Positions 55,532 through 64,000 of a stretch of DNA of 64,000 bases are shown here, piece by piece. Source of the stretch: Neisseria montereyensis (GTDB taxonomy: Bacteria; Pseudomonadota; Gammaproteobacteria; Burkholderiales; Neisseriaceae); NCBI RefSeq assembly GCF_024834045.1, contig NZ_JANUXW010000001.1:310001-374000 (forward strand), read 5' to 3'. How positions within the stretch are numbered: the stretch's first letter is position 1; each line of letters opens with the position of its first letter. Under the pieces are notes generated by a model. The model was not told where the DNA came from. It was given only the letters and a program-made list of their open reading frames with translations, and did not search any database. The translations under genes were made by a program, and so were the position numbers.

Positions 55532-57182
55532 CGATAATAAACAACAACCTAATAAGCAGCTTGAATATAGACCTGTTCCTGCTGTGGTGAAAAAAACCAA
55601 TATTTTTAATTCCATTATCTGGCTGGTGCCTTTGATTGCACTGATTGCCGGCGGCTGGCTGTTGATGAAGGAAATCCAAAACACGGGGCCGGAAGTAACC
55701 CTACTGATGGACAGTGCCGACGGTATTGAGGTGAATAATACCGTGGTGAAAGTGTTGAGCGTCGAAGTCGGACGGGTGAAGCGTATCCGTTTGCAGGAAG
55801 ACCGTGAAGGTGTGGAAGTTACCGTTAGGCTAACGGCCGATGCCAAAGACATGATGCGTGAAGACACCCAGTTTTGGGTAGTGAAACCGCGCTTCGATGA
55901 AAGCGGTATATCTGGTCTGAATACTTTGGTTTCCGGTGCTTATATTGCGTTTACACCGGGCAAGAGCGAAGAAACGAAATATGAGTTTAAGGTGTTGGAT
56001 ATTCCGCCAATGACGGCCATCGGCCAAAACGGGTTGCGCCTCAAACTGATTGGCATGAATGATAAAATGTTGGGCGTGGGTAGTCCGGTTTTATATGAAG
56101 ATTTCAGTGTCGGCGTCGTGGAAAGTGCCGAATTTACACCAAAAGATCAAACGGTGAGCTACACCATTTTTATCGAAAGCCCTAATGATAAATTAGTCGG
56201 TCAAAACAGTCAGTTCTGGTTGCAAAACGGTATTAATATCGAAACCACCGGCAGCGGGGTACATATTAGGTCGGCACCGATTCCGGCATTGCTTTCCGGT
56301 GCGATTGTGTTTGCATCGCCCAATGGCAATAAAGGTGATCCGGCTGTTAACGGTGATACGTTCGAACTATATAATAGCCGTTCCGATATTGATAATCTGC
56401 CGACCGAACGCTCGCTGTATTACACGGCCTTCTTCAAACAAAGTGTACGCGGTTTGGCGCCGGGTGCACCTGTTGAATATAAAGGCCTGAATATTGGTGC
56501 GGTGGCAGAAGTTCCTTATTTTGCCGACGGCGACAGTTTGAAACTGTTTGAAAACGGTTGGATTCCGGTGCGTATCCGTATTGAACCGGAGCGTATGGAA
56601 ATCAATGCCGATGCACAAAGTAAACAATATTGGCAGAGTCATTTTCAGACGGCCTTAAACAAAGGGCTGACTGCAGTGATTGCCAGTAATAATCTGATTA
56701 CCGGCAGCAAGATGATTGAGCTGGACGATACGCCGGATTCCGGTAGTAAGCTCAAGCCGTTTGCCCGTTATAACGGTAACGTTGTGATTGCCACCCGTAA
56801 CGGCGGCTTGGATCAATTGCAGGCACAACTGGGCAATTTGCTTGAGAAGTTCAATAAATTACCGTTGGAAAAAACCGTTGGCGAGTTGAATAGTTCGTTG
56901 GGTGAGCTAAAAGCAACCTTAAAATCAGCGAATGCTTTAATCAATAAGCCGCAAACGCAAAATGTTCCTCAAGAGTTGAATCAAACATTGAGCGAACTGC
57001 GCCAAACCTTGAAAGGGGTTTCACCGCAATCGCCTTTATATGGTGATGTACAAAGCACGTTGAACAGCATCGATAAAACGCTGAAAGATGCACAACCTGT
57101 TTTAAACCAATTAAAAGAGAAACCCAATTCATTCATTTTCAACAGCAATGTTAAAGACCCGATACCGAAAGGAAGCCGTTGA
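55524..57182 (+). CDS. pqiB: Intermembrane transport protein PqiB (MCE repeats)
   Basis: 552 residues. One N-terminal membrane helix (about 28-48) and three MCE/MlaD domains (starting near residues 50, 165 and 290) with the PVxYxGxxVG-type motif (GSPVLYEDFSVGVV and GAPVEYKGLNIGAV). A long C-terminal helical part follows (about 425-510). MCE rings stack into a hollow tube spanning the periplasm. It is coupled to pqiA and pqiC by overlaps. One DUS is in frame. Confidence 0.92.
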   Translation: MSNDNKQQPNKQLEYRPVPAVVKKTNIFNSIIWLVPLIALIAGGWLLMKEIQNTGPEVTLLMDSADGIEVNNTVVKVLSVEVGRVKRIRLQEDREGVEVTVRLTADAKDMMREDTQFWVVKPRFDESGISGLNTLVSGAYIAFTPGKSEETKYEFKVLDIPPMTAIGQNGLRLKLIGMNDKMLGVGSPVLYEDFSVGVVESAEFTPKDQTVSYTIFIESPNDKLVGQNSQFWLQNGINIETTGSGVHIRSAPIPALLSGAIVFASPNGNKGDPAVNGDTFELYNSRSDIDNLPTERSLYYTAFFKQSVRGLAPGAPVEYKGLNIGAVAEVPYFADGDSLKLFENGWIPVRIRIEPERMEINADAQSKQYWQSHFQTALNKGLTAVIASNNLITGSKMIELDDTPDSGSKLKPFARYNGNVVIATRNGGLDQLQAQLGNLLEKFNKLPLEKTVGELNSSLGELKATLKSANALINKPQTQNVPQELNQTLSELRQTLKGVSPQSPLYGDVQSTLNSIDKTLKDAQPVLNQLKEKPNSFIFNSNVKDPIPKGSR

Positions 57183-57703
57183 TGCGTAAATTATTGTTAG
57201 TCGGTGCTTTGGCCGCATTAAGTGCATGCAGCACAACCACCCCCACGCAATATTTCACCTTGCCGGACAGCCAGTACCAACATCCGGGCAACGGTCGTAG
57301 TGAAATTGCCGTAAAAGTCTTGTTGGCCGAGCCTTTAAATAATGGCGGTTTGGTATATCAAACCGATGCCTATCATGTGAATTTTGCCCGTAATCATTTG
57401 TGGGCGGGATCATTGGATGATGCCTTGGCTTCGGGCTTGAGTAATAAACTCAACCGTTTGAGTAGTCGTTATACTTTCGTACCGGCAAGCCGCAGCAGCA
57501 GTATGCAGGTGATGAAAGTTTATATAGAAGCTTTTCAAGGCAGCTTTGCCGGTAAAACTTTAGTGAGCGGCTATGCCTTGTGGCCGGACGGGCAGAGCCG
57601 TCCGTTCCATGTGGAAACGGTGCAAAATGGTGATGGTTATACCGCGATGGTGGAATCATTAAACCAAGGTTTGGATAAAGCGGCAGGTGCTATGCTTTAT
57701 TAA
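57182..57703 (+). CDS. pqiC: PqiC outer-membrane lipoprotein
   Basis: 173 residues from the ATG at 57182, whose A is the last base of the pqiB TGA. The lipobox LSAC is near residue 15. The DUF330/ABC-aux lipoprotein pattern YFTLPDSQY and the C-terminal repeat are typical. PqiC docks PqiB at the outer membrane. Confidence 0.9.
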   Translation: MRKLLLVGALAALSACSTTTPTQYFTLPDSQYQHPGNGRSEIAVKVLLAEPLNNGGLVYQTDAYHVNFARNHLWAGSLDDALASGLSNKLNRLSSRYTFVPASRSSSMQVMKVYIEAFQGSFAGKTLVSGYALWPDGQSRPFHVETVQNGDGYTAMVESLNQGLDKAAGAMLY

Positions 57704-57716
57704 TGTTAAATAAATG

Positions 57717-57752
57717 AAGAGGCCGTCTGAAAATATTTTCAGACGGCCTCTT
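57717..57752. terminator. Perfect DUS palindrome terminator
   Basis: AAGAGGCCGTCTGAAAAT and its complement form one continuous palindrome between convergent pqiC and pgm. Confidence 0.85.
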
Positions 57753-57786
57753 TAGCATATATCAATAGTGTGATTGCTATGTCGGA

Positions 57787-59169
57787 TTATAACGGCCAAT
57801 GCAGAGCAGGGTGGCTTTCAATCACGGCTTTGAATTGGTTTTGAATCCGTTTAATGGCTTCTTCACCGTCTGCCTCAAAGCGCAATACCAAAACAGGTGT
57901 AGTATTGGAAGCACGCATTAAGCCGAAGCCGTCTGAAAACTCTGCTCGCATGCCGTCAATCGTGATGATTTCGGAAACGCCTTCGAATTTTGCCGTTTGG
58001 GACAGTTCTTCAATAATTTTATGGCCGTTGCTACCTTCAGGCAGTTTGATATTGATTTCGGGCGTGGAAATATTTTGCGGCAGTGCATTGAGTACGGCGG
58101 AAGGATTGTCGCTTGCCGATAAGATTTCCAATAAACGGCAGCCGGCATAAAGGCCGTCGTCAAAGCCAAACCAGCGTTCCTTAAAGAATGTATGGCCGCT
58201 CATTTCTCCGGCCAACAGCGCCTGATTTTTTTTCATCGAAGACTTGATAAAGCTATGACCGGTTTTTTCCATAATCGGCTGGCCGCCATGTTGCTTGATC
58301 CAAGGCGCCAGCAAGCGGGTGGATTTCACATCAAAAATCACTTTGGCGCCGGCATTGCGGCTGAGGACATCTTGGGCAAACAGCATTAATTGGCGGTCGG
58401 GGTAGATAATATTGCCTTCTTTGGTGACTACGCCCAAACGGTCGCCGTCGCCATCGAAAGCAAGGCCGATTTCGGCATCGCTGTTTTTCAATTCACGAAT
58501 AATATCTTGCAGGTTTTCAGGCTTGGCCGGATCAGGGTGATGGTTGGGAAAATGACCGTCCACGTCGCAGAATAGCTCGGTTACGCGGCAACCGAGTGAG
58601 CGGTAAAGATTGCCGGCAAACGCTCCGGCCACACCGTTGCCCGCATCAATAACGATATTCATCGGGCGTTTCAGTTTGATATGGCTGGTAATATAATTTT
58701 GATATTGTTCGGCAATATTCTGTTCGGTAACCGTACCTTGCTGGCCGTCTGAAACAAACCGGTCTTGCTGGATAATGGCCAATAATTCCTGAATGGCTTC
58801 TCCTGCCAAGGTATCGCCGCCAAGCATCATTTTAAAGCCGTTATAGTCGGGCGGATTGTGGCTGCCGGTAATCATCACACCGCTGCCGTCACATTCTTGC
58901 ACCGCGGCAAAGTAGAGCATCGGTGTGGCGACCATGCCGACATTCAATACATTGATGCCGCTTTCGGTTAAACCACGGCAGATTTCAGCCATTAATTCCG
59001 GCCCGCTCAAACGACCGTCGCGACCAACCGCAATTTTAGAGATACCTTGTTTAACCGCTTTTGCGGCAACCGCTTTACCAATGAGATATGCTGCTTCATT
59101 AGTGAGGGTTTTGCCGACAATTCCTCTAATGTCATAAGCCTTAAAAATATCCGATGCAATATTTGCCAT
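57787..59169 (-). CDS. pgm: Phosphomannomutase/phosphoglucomutase
   Basis: 460 residues from the ATG at 59169 (AAGGA about nine bases upstream; a longer frame to 59196 is less likely). Alpha-D-phosphohexomutase motifs: catalytic serine in ITGSHNPPDYNGFK, metal loop DGDGDRLG, sugar loop GEMSGHTFF and C-terminal phosphate-binding RASNTTP. It interconverts hexose-1- and 6-phosphates for LOS and glycan precursors, as Neisseria Pgm does. Two in-frame DUS encode SDG segments. Confidence 0.92.
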   Translation of the reverse strand: MANIASDIFKAYDIRGIVGKTLTNEAAYLIGKAVAAKAVKQGISKIAVGRDGRLSGPELMAEICRGLTESGINVLNVGMVATPMLYFAAVQECDGSGVMITGSHNPPDYNGFKMMLGGDTLAGEAIQELLAIIQQDRFVSDGQQGTVTEQNIAEQYQNYITSHIKLKRPMNIVIDAGNGVAGAFAGNLYRSLGCRVTELFCDVDGHFPNHHPDPAKPENLQDIIRELKNSDAEIGLAFDGDGDRLGVVTKEGNIIYPDRQLMLFAQDVLSRNAGAKVIFDVKSTRLLAPWIKQHGGQPIMEKTGHSFIKSSMKKNQALLAGEMSGHTFFKERWFGFDDGLYAGCRLLEILSASDNPSAVLNALPQNISTPEINIKLPEGSNGHKIIEELSQTAKFEGVSEIITIDGMRAEFSDGFGLMRASNTTPVLVLRFEADGEEAIKRIQNQFKAVIESHPALHWPL

Positions 59170-59506
59170 AAAGAATTCCTTTGTTTGATAGTGCATTCAA
59201 AATCATATGTGTTTTAAATAAAGTGTATGATTTTTATGCGAATTTAATATAATTAAATGGGGAAATATTTTTAAAATTGTAACATATCACCATAGGTTAA
59301 AGGGGAGGGTTAACCTTTTTTGAGCATTGTATAAGTCATGGTTTACGGAGATTAAATAAACATACCCTATAAAATTTTTCGTTGTTTTATTAAGTCGAAA
59401 TGAGTAGTTTTTTCAAAAAATACTATTGTTTTGGCGTAATTTATAATATTTTGATTTATAGTCTGCATGAAAAATGCGCTATTTTGAGAAATGGAATAAA
59501 TAATAA
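59170..59506. other. AT-rich intergenic region at the boundary of the right-end island
   Basis: 337 bases without DUS. From here to the right edge uptake sequences are absent and A+T content is clearly higher. A GGTTAA/TTAACC inverted repeat lies at about 59295-59315. No gene recognised. Confidence 0.6.
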
Positions 59507-61090
59507 ATGATAGTACAAGAAAACAAATCGTCGTTATTTTGGAAAAAGCTACTTCTGCTTATTCCTGTATTTGTGTCCATGTTTGTTTTTGTGCGGATAC
59601 TGGCATTTCCGTCGGAATCTGTAAATCCACGACAGGCAGGGGAAAATTTATTTGGCGTTTTCTACAAATACCAAGGTGAAATTTATGCGGATTATTGGCG
59701 AGTACACGATGTGGACATTGCGACTTTTCGACTTTTAGATAAAGAAAATGGTGATAAACATATTGCAGTAGATAAAAACCATGTTTATGCAGGCTACCAG
59801 ATATTACCTGATTTAGATCCTAAAAAAACCGTTGCCTTAGGCAGTGGATATTATTCTGATGGAAATACCACTTATTATAGTGGGGGAGGTTATATTAGAA
59901 ATGAATCTTTGCCTTGGTGGAAAGAAGTGCCTGAAATCATTTTGCATTCACTTTTTAACTATGAGCAAACGCCAAATCAAGTTTATCCTTTTGTGAAATT
60001 GCCTAAAAGTGATTCCCCTTATTTTTTAGCCACTATTGATGTAATTCCTATAATAAAAGGAAACATTAATATTGCCTCTGTTCCAACATTTAAGGTACTG
60101 ACGAATGGCCAACAGGTTTATTACGATGGCCTTTTAATGGAAGATGCCAATTGGCAAAGTTTATTTCAATTAAGAATGATAAGAAGTAATGGTATGATTG
60201 CTGAAAGTAGGCAATATTTTTCCGACGGCAGACATATTTATCACACAAATCAAAAATTAGCTTTGCCTTATAACGATGAAATTTATTCTATTGCTATGAG
60301 TGGTTTTTATGCTGGAAAGGAGTATATCCTTAACCCCAAAGACGGCATGGTGTATATAGCTGATTTTGCCTTTGATAAAGACCATGCCCCCTATTCGCCT
60401 ACCAGTAGTTATAACGATAATGTTTATCATGGTTTATTTTCAAGTAATGATGGAATTTATTTTTATGATGATGAAAGTAAAAAGGTAAAAAGAGCGGGGG
60501 ATAATTTATTCCTTAATCAACATTTTAAAGAAATCGCCCCTTTGGTTTTTTCAGATGGCAAACGAACACTTTTTATAAGCACCAAAGAAGAACACTACCA
60601 TGCTTATAAAAATGGTGGCATTGGAACAACCTATTATGCCACTTTTATCGGCGAATTAGACGCAGGATTAAATAACAATTGGGAGCCAATAGGAGAAACA
60701 AGAAATGGAAGTGTTTGGAAAAATGGCAGTCGTTATTTTTATTTTGACGAGTATGATTTAAAGAGATTGATTAGTGAGAAAATCAGTGATTTACAACGAG
60801 GAGAAAGTGCTGAAATCATTAGAAACATTATTTATGAAATTAAAAACGAACAAATAGCCAAAGAGTTATTACAAAGTAGTCATGAAGAAAATAAAGCAAA
60901 AGAATTGTTAGAGAAAGGAGATTTAATCCCTGTTAAATTTAATGAAAAGTTAGAAGCCTTTTCCACACCTGATAAAATGGCTTATTTTTTGAAGAAATAT
61001 ATCAATTTTAATTATATTATGGTCTTTATGTTCTTAGGCATTGTGATAATAACGATATCAGGGCATAGAAAAAAACGGAAAAAGTTGTAA
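59507..61090 (+). CDS. DKNYY-family membrane-anchored protein (paralogue 1)
   Basis: 527 residues. One N-terminal hydrophobic segment (about 13-31), a long soluble middle and one C-terminal membrane segment (about 500-518) followed by a basic tail (HRKKRKKL). The middle contains several repeats of a beta-hairpin-like unit built on DKNHVY, YYSDGNTTYY, GQQVYYDG, FSDGRHIYHTN, DGIYFYDDE and SRYFYFDEYD. The first matches the DKNYY domain signature. Paralogous to the gene at 61682 over its whole length. Biochemical role unknown; DKNYY proteins are often found near polymorphic-toxin or secretion loci, but no such gene is visible here. AT-rich and without DUS, so probably acquired. Confidence 0.72.
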   Translation: MIVQENKSSLFWKKLLLLIPVFVSMFVFVRILAFPSESVNPRQAGENLFGVFYKYQGEIYADYWRVHDVDIATFRLLDKENGDKHIAVDKNHVYAGYQILPDLDPKKTVALGSGYYSDGNTTYYSGGGYIRNESLPWWKEVPEIILHSLFNYEQTPNQVYPFVKLPKSDSPYFLATIDVIPIIKGNINIASVPTFKVLTNGQQVYYDGLLMEDANWQSLFQLRMIRSNGMIAESRQYFSDGRHIYHTNQKLALPYNDEIYSIAMSGFYAGKEYILNPKDGMVYIADFAFDKDHAPYSPTSSYNDNVYHGLFSSNDGIYFYDDESKKVKRAGDNLFLNQHFKEIAPLVFSDGKRTLFISTKEEHYHAYKNGGIGTTYYATFIGELDAGLNNNWEPIGETRNGSVWKNGSRYFYFDEYDLKRLISEKISDLQRGESAEIIRNIIYEIKNEQIAKELLQSSHEENKAKELLEKGDLIPVKFNEKLEAFSTPDKMAYFLKKYINFNYIMVFMFLGIVIITISGHRKKRKKL

Positions 61091-61156
61091 AAATGCAAAC
61101 AACAACGACAGCTTGATAGAATAAACACAAAATCATTATATTTTAAATATCATACT

Positions 61157-61579
61157 ATGGAAAATAAAAGTAAAATTTTTAATATCGTTTCAATAGCAAC
61201 TATTCTCGCTATTCTCAAAAATATCCTATCTGTTTTTGAAGATAGAGGGATATCTTTCTACGATAATTTTTTCATTCTATTCATCATTTCAATATTATTA
61301 TCGTTTTTATTTCTAAAAAATAAAAAAAGCATACTAACAGCAATGCTAATCATCACCCCTATCCTATTGTTAGTAGGGTGGATATTCATTTTACCTGAAA
61401 TTATTGTTATATTTTTTCCAATACTCTTTCTAATTCCATTAGGATTATCTATCTTATCCTTAAAAGATAAAGAAAATACATTAGCAAAAATACTACTTGT
61501 TATTTCTTTACTATTGTTAGTTATTACAGGTATTTTTTGTATGTATGTATATCTTTTGGGTTCAAATTGGAGAAATTGA
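61157..61579 (+). CDS. Small four-helix membrane protein
   Basis: 140 residues, almost entirely hydrophobic with about four membrane helices separated by short lysine-rich loops (KNKKS, KDKEN). No conserved domain recognised. It lies between the two DKNYY genes, 66 and 102 bases from them, and shares their base composition. The frame, the absence of other candidates and the spacing support a gene. Function unknown. Confidence 0.6.
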   Translation: MENKSKIFNIVSIATILAILKNILSVFEDRGISFYDNFFILFIISILLSFLFLKNKKSILTAMLIITPILLLVGWIFILPEIIVIFFPILFLIPLGLSILSLKDKENTLAKILLVISLLLLVITGIFCMYVYLLGSNWRN

Positions 61580-61681
61580 TAGTTGATACCAAAACCTATA
61601 TAGACATCATCGGTCAGGCAGTAGGTAAAATATATGATTTGGGAGATTGATAAATTTTAGTTATTATCAAAAAATAAACAA

Positions 61682-63250
61682 ATGAAAGAAAAACCTACAT
61701 CCCCCATTAAAAAACCAATTAGTTATGCCTTAGCAATATTCATTTGGAGTATTGCTATTGTACTGTTTATTCTATTAATAAAATCATTTAATAACAATGG
61801 AGTAATAGCAGACGATAAAGAATTATTCGACAATTTTTCACAATACGAAGGGGAAATCTACCTTTCCCATCAATATAAACTTCCCGATGCCGATATTGCT
61901 ACATTTCGAGCCATTAGCGATAAGCGGGAAGATAACCATATCGCTTTAGATAAAAATCACGTCTATTGTGGTAATCAAATACTGCCTGATTTAGACCCTC
62001 AAAAAACCGTTGCATTAGGCAATAATTATTACTCTGATGGAAACGCCACCTATTATTGTCAAAGCAACACCATTGATGAAGACAACAGAGTTTGGTGGCA
62101 GGTGATTTGGGAAGAAATTCAATTCCAATTTTTTGATGTTCCAAAAACTCAAACGGAGTTCTATCCTTTCAGCAAATTATCCAAAAGTAACACCCCCTAT
62201 CATGCTATCCCTAATCTGCACAATACCATTATCACTGATGAACATTTTGTTTATTACCAAGGCAATGTGATGAAAGATGCTAATTGGCAAACGCTAACGG
62301 AAGTCAAAGAGCAAACAGAAGACGGTAGCCATAGGCAAAGTTATTTTTATTTTACCGACGGCGAACACGTTTATTATAAAAACCAGCTATTACCTTTGAA
62401 ATACAACGAACAGCTGTATTCTTTTAACCCCAATACTACTCGATTTAGAAAGGAATATCTTTTTAACCCAATGAACGGCATGGTCTATATGGAAGATAGA
62501 GCACTTGAGCAACAAAATGCCCCCTATACCCTCTTAAGCCGATACGCAGGCCACGCTTATCACGCCTTATTTTTAAGTAAAAATGGTATCTATTTTTACA
62601 ACGCAAGGGGAGAACACATAGAAAGCTTAGGCGACAATATTTTTACAAATTTGGCAGTTTTAGAACACAATGAAAATCAAATAGAAAGATTGGGTGACAA
62701 TATTTTTTATAATCAAAACTATACTGAAATCGCCCCCTTGGTTTTCTCAAATGGAACTAAAACCCTATTTATTGATGCTTATGAAACTTGGTCAAGTGGT
62801 TCTGCGAGAAGAGGCGGCGGAAGATTGGCGTCTATCACAACCTCCATCAATGAATTAGACGGGGATTTAAAGGGCGAATGGATAAAATTAGGTGAAATAA
62901 ATAGTGGCACTATTTGGCAAAATGGAGAGCGTTATTTCTACTTTGATGAATATGGAGAAAGCCAAGGATTTCGTCACACCATTTATGAGTTTAAAAATAA
63001 ACAAATTGCGGAAAATACTTTACACAATAAGGATAGCGGACTTTCCCCAAGCCAACTCATTCATCGCTTAGAAGACAATGACGAAATTAAACTAGCGGAA
63101 TATAACACCATAGCCATAGCCAAAGCCAAAACAGTGCTTTATCGACCTATATTCCCCTATCTTTTTGCGTTAATCATTGTATGTGGAATTGCCGCTAATT
63201 TTTACAGACTTCGCAAAAAGAAAAAGAGCAAAGAGCAAAGAAAAAACTAA
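61682..63250 (+). CDS. DKNYY-family membrane-anchored protein (paralogue 2)
   Basis: 522 residues with the same layout as the gene at 59507: N-terminal membrane segment (about 12-36), repeated DKNYY-like units (ALDKNHVYCG, NYYSDGNATYY, EHVYYKNQLL, NGIYFYN, ERYFYFDEYG), a C-terminal membrane segment (about 492-510) and a lysine-rich tail. The two align throughout, for instance QILPDLDP-K/Q-KTVALG and GEIY. A 21-codon tandem duplication (starting at 62618 and 62681; ESLGDNIF and ERLGDNIF) is present here but not in paralogue 1. Function unknown. Confidence 0.72.
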   Translation: MKEKPTSPIKKPISYALAIFIWSIAIVLFILLIKSFNNNGVIADDKELFDNFSQYEGEIYLSHQYKLPDADIATFRAISDKREDNHIALDKNHVYCGNQILPDLDPQKTVALGNNYYSDGNATYYCQSNTIDEDNRVWWQVIWEEIQFQFFDVPKTQTEFYPFSKLSKSNTPYHAIPNLHNTIITDEHFVYYQGNVMKDANWQTLTEVKEQTEDGSHRQSYFYFTDGEHVYYKNQLLPLKYNEQLYSFNPNTTRFRKEYLFNPMNGMVYMEDRALEQQNAPYTLLSRYAGHAYHALFLSKNGIYFYNARGEHIESLGDNIFTNLAVLEHNENQIERLGDNIFYNQNYTEIAPLVFSNGTKTLFIDAYETWSSGSARRGGGRLASITTSINELDGDLKGEWIKLGEINSGTIWQNGERYFYFDEYGESQGFRHTIYEFKNKQIAENTLHNKDSGLSPSQLIHRLEDNDEIKLAEYNTIAIAKAKTVLYRPIFPYLFALIIVCGIAANFYRLRKKKKSKEQRKN

Positions 63251-63333
63251 AAATGCTAAAAAGTGAATAATTTGCAAAATTTAGCAACAATCCAACCGCT
63301 TTTAAACAGAATAAAAAGGAATAAAAAATCAAA

Positions 63334-64000
63334 ATGAAAAATTTAACTAAATCATTAGTATATACAAAACAAAAAAAAGAATATCAACTGACAGAGCTAA
63401 GAGAATCAAAAAGAGAGCAACCTCTGCAAAATCTGAACTTATATTTAGAGAATGAAAAAGGCAGGGGCGTCCCCTCTCTTGCTTTTGATAGGCTTTCGGT
63501 ATGGAATCATTGGAACTTTATTAATCACTATATAAACAATGATAGTGTAGACTACAATTATTTAGCGAAAAGTACACTTTTTAGTATCGAAAGCAATAAT
63601 TGGGATTTTTTTATAGGTAAATTGGTTGAAACCTATGATTCAGCTGTTCCTTTGCATAAAGCAGTCAAAGTTTTAGGGCAAATGCTTTATTTAGGTTGGA
63701 GAGAAAAGGCTATCGAATATGGTAATTTTCTACTTAAAAATATAAATAGCAAACACTACAAAGGCGGAGTGAGTAAACCTATTCATAGTTGGTTTATGTT
63801 GGAATTGTTTTGCAAATGGCAAAAAATAGAGTTGGATAGAGAGAAATTGTATTATCCTTCTGATTTGAAAATTTACAAAGAAGTACTCGATAATTGGGAT
63901 ACTAATGATAGTAATTTATTAAACAAATTGGTTGATAAATTATCCGATTTTCATATCAATAATTCCGATGAATATGTAAAAACAGATAAAAACGGGAATG
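63334..64000 (+). CDS. Hypothetical protein, possible immunity-type (runs off right edge)
   Basis: At least 222 codons open from the ATG at 63334 to the end of the window; AAAAAGGA lies about 13 bases upstream. The N-terminus is charged, followed by a helical region with DFFIGKLVETYDSAVPLHKAV, AIEYGNFLL and SWFMLELFCKWQ, then IYKEVLDNWDT and LSDFH. This helix-rich style reminds me of toxin-immunity families near secretion loci, but I cannot name one. Same base composition as the DKNYY genes. Confidence 0.6.
   Translation, partial: MKNLTKSLVYTKQKKEYQLTELRESKREQPLQNLNLYLENEKGRGVPSLAFDRLSVWNHWNFINHYINNDSVDYNYLAKSTLFSIESNNWDFFIGKLVETYDSAVPLHKAVKVLGQMLYLGWREKAIEYGNFLLKNINSKHYKGGVSKPIHSWFMLELFCKWQKIELDREKLYYPSDLKIYKEVLDNWDTNDSNLLNKLVDKLSDFHINNSDEYVKTDKNGN

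Noticed and set aside
59289-59300. Exact 12-base match (ACCATAGGTTAA) to the core of the CueR operator
   Set aside because: The outer half-sites are missing, there is no MerR-type promoter with a long spacer, and the flanking genes are not copper genes. Probably chance.

Overview
This 64 kb window is a piece of a Neisseria-type chromosome (Neisseriaceae, Betaproteobacteria). The strongest sign is the 12-base DNA uptake sequence AGGCCGTCTGAA (the AG-DUS form), present in dozens of copies. Many copies are paired as inverted repeats that close genes as terminators, and others lie inside coding regions. Gene content and order agree: lptD-surA beside amgK, folC-SPOR-cvpA-purF, ybeY-corC and pqiABC. 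No rRNA, tRNA, CRISPR array, insertion sequence or prophage was recognised.

Layout. 1-6.1 kb: the start of gap (running off the left edge), surA and lptD (outer-membrane assembly), divergent amgK (cell-wall sugar recycling), a zinc-metallopeptidase-like protein and a DUF2062 membrane protein. 6.3-10.1 kb: a copper module, with copZ, a YczE-like membrane protein and copA divergent from cueR, and a MerR-type promoter between them. 10.3-14.6 kb: an AT-rich, probably acquired D-lactate dehydrogenase, a class V aminotransferase, a D,D-carboxypeptidase and an orphan small gene. 14.9-32.9 kb: housekeeping genes ilvA, radC, nadK, corC-ybeY, hemC, a CDF zinc exporter, a MupP/Gph phosphatase, qmcA-nfeD, rlmB, cca, a TrmH-like methyltransferase, leuB, an AhpD-like protein, a periplasmic cyclophilin, several conserved hypotheticals (including a tandem partial duplication of a DUF3465-type gene) and pdxH. 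33-41.4 kb: ppx, ackA, a MocR/PtsJ-like regulator, ccoG-fixH, a UPF0149/SEC-C protein and pgeF. 41.5-49 kb: purF-cvpA-SPOR-folC, a YgfX-like pair and the actP-yjcH acetate uptake pair. 49.3-59.2 kb: a LysR regulator, a DASS-family carboxylate transporter, argB, a sirtuin, pqiABC and pgm.

59.2-64 kb is different. It is clearly AT-richer, contains no recognisable DUS, and holds two paralogous DKNYY-family membrane-anchored proteins, a small four-helix membrane protein and a further ORF that runs off the right edge. This is the best candidate for a poorly described accessory system. It may be part of an immunity or surface-protein array, but no toxin or effector is visible in the window.

Functional links. 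AmgK and the MupP-like phosphatase would supply two steps of the anabolic MurNAc recycling route (MurU is not in the window). ActP/YjcH and AckA handle acetate. CopZ, CopA and CueR form a complete copper-efflux circuit. CcoG and FixH serve cbb3 oxidase assembly. Assignments rest on reading the sequence and on remembered family motifs. No database search was run, so borderline functions are marked as such.
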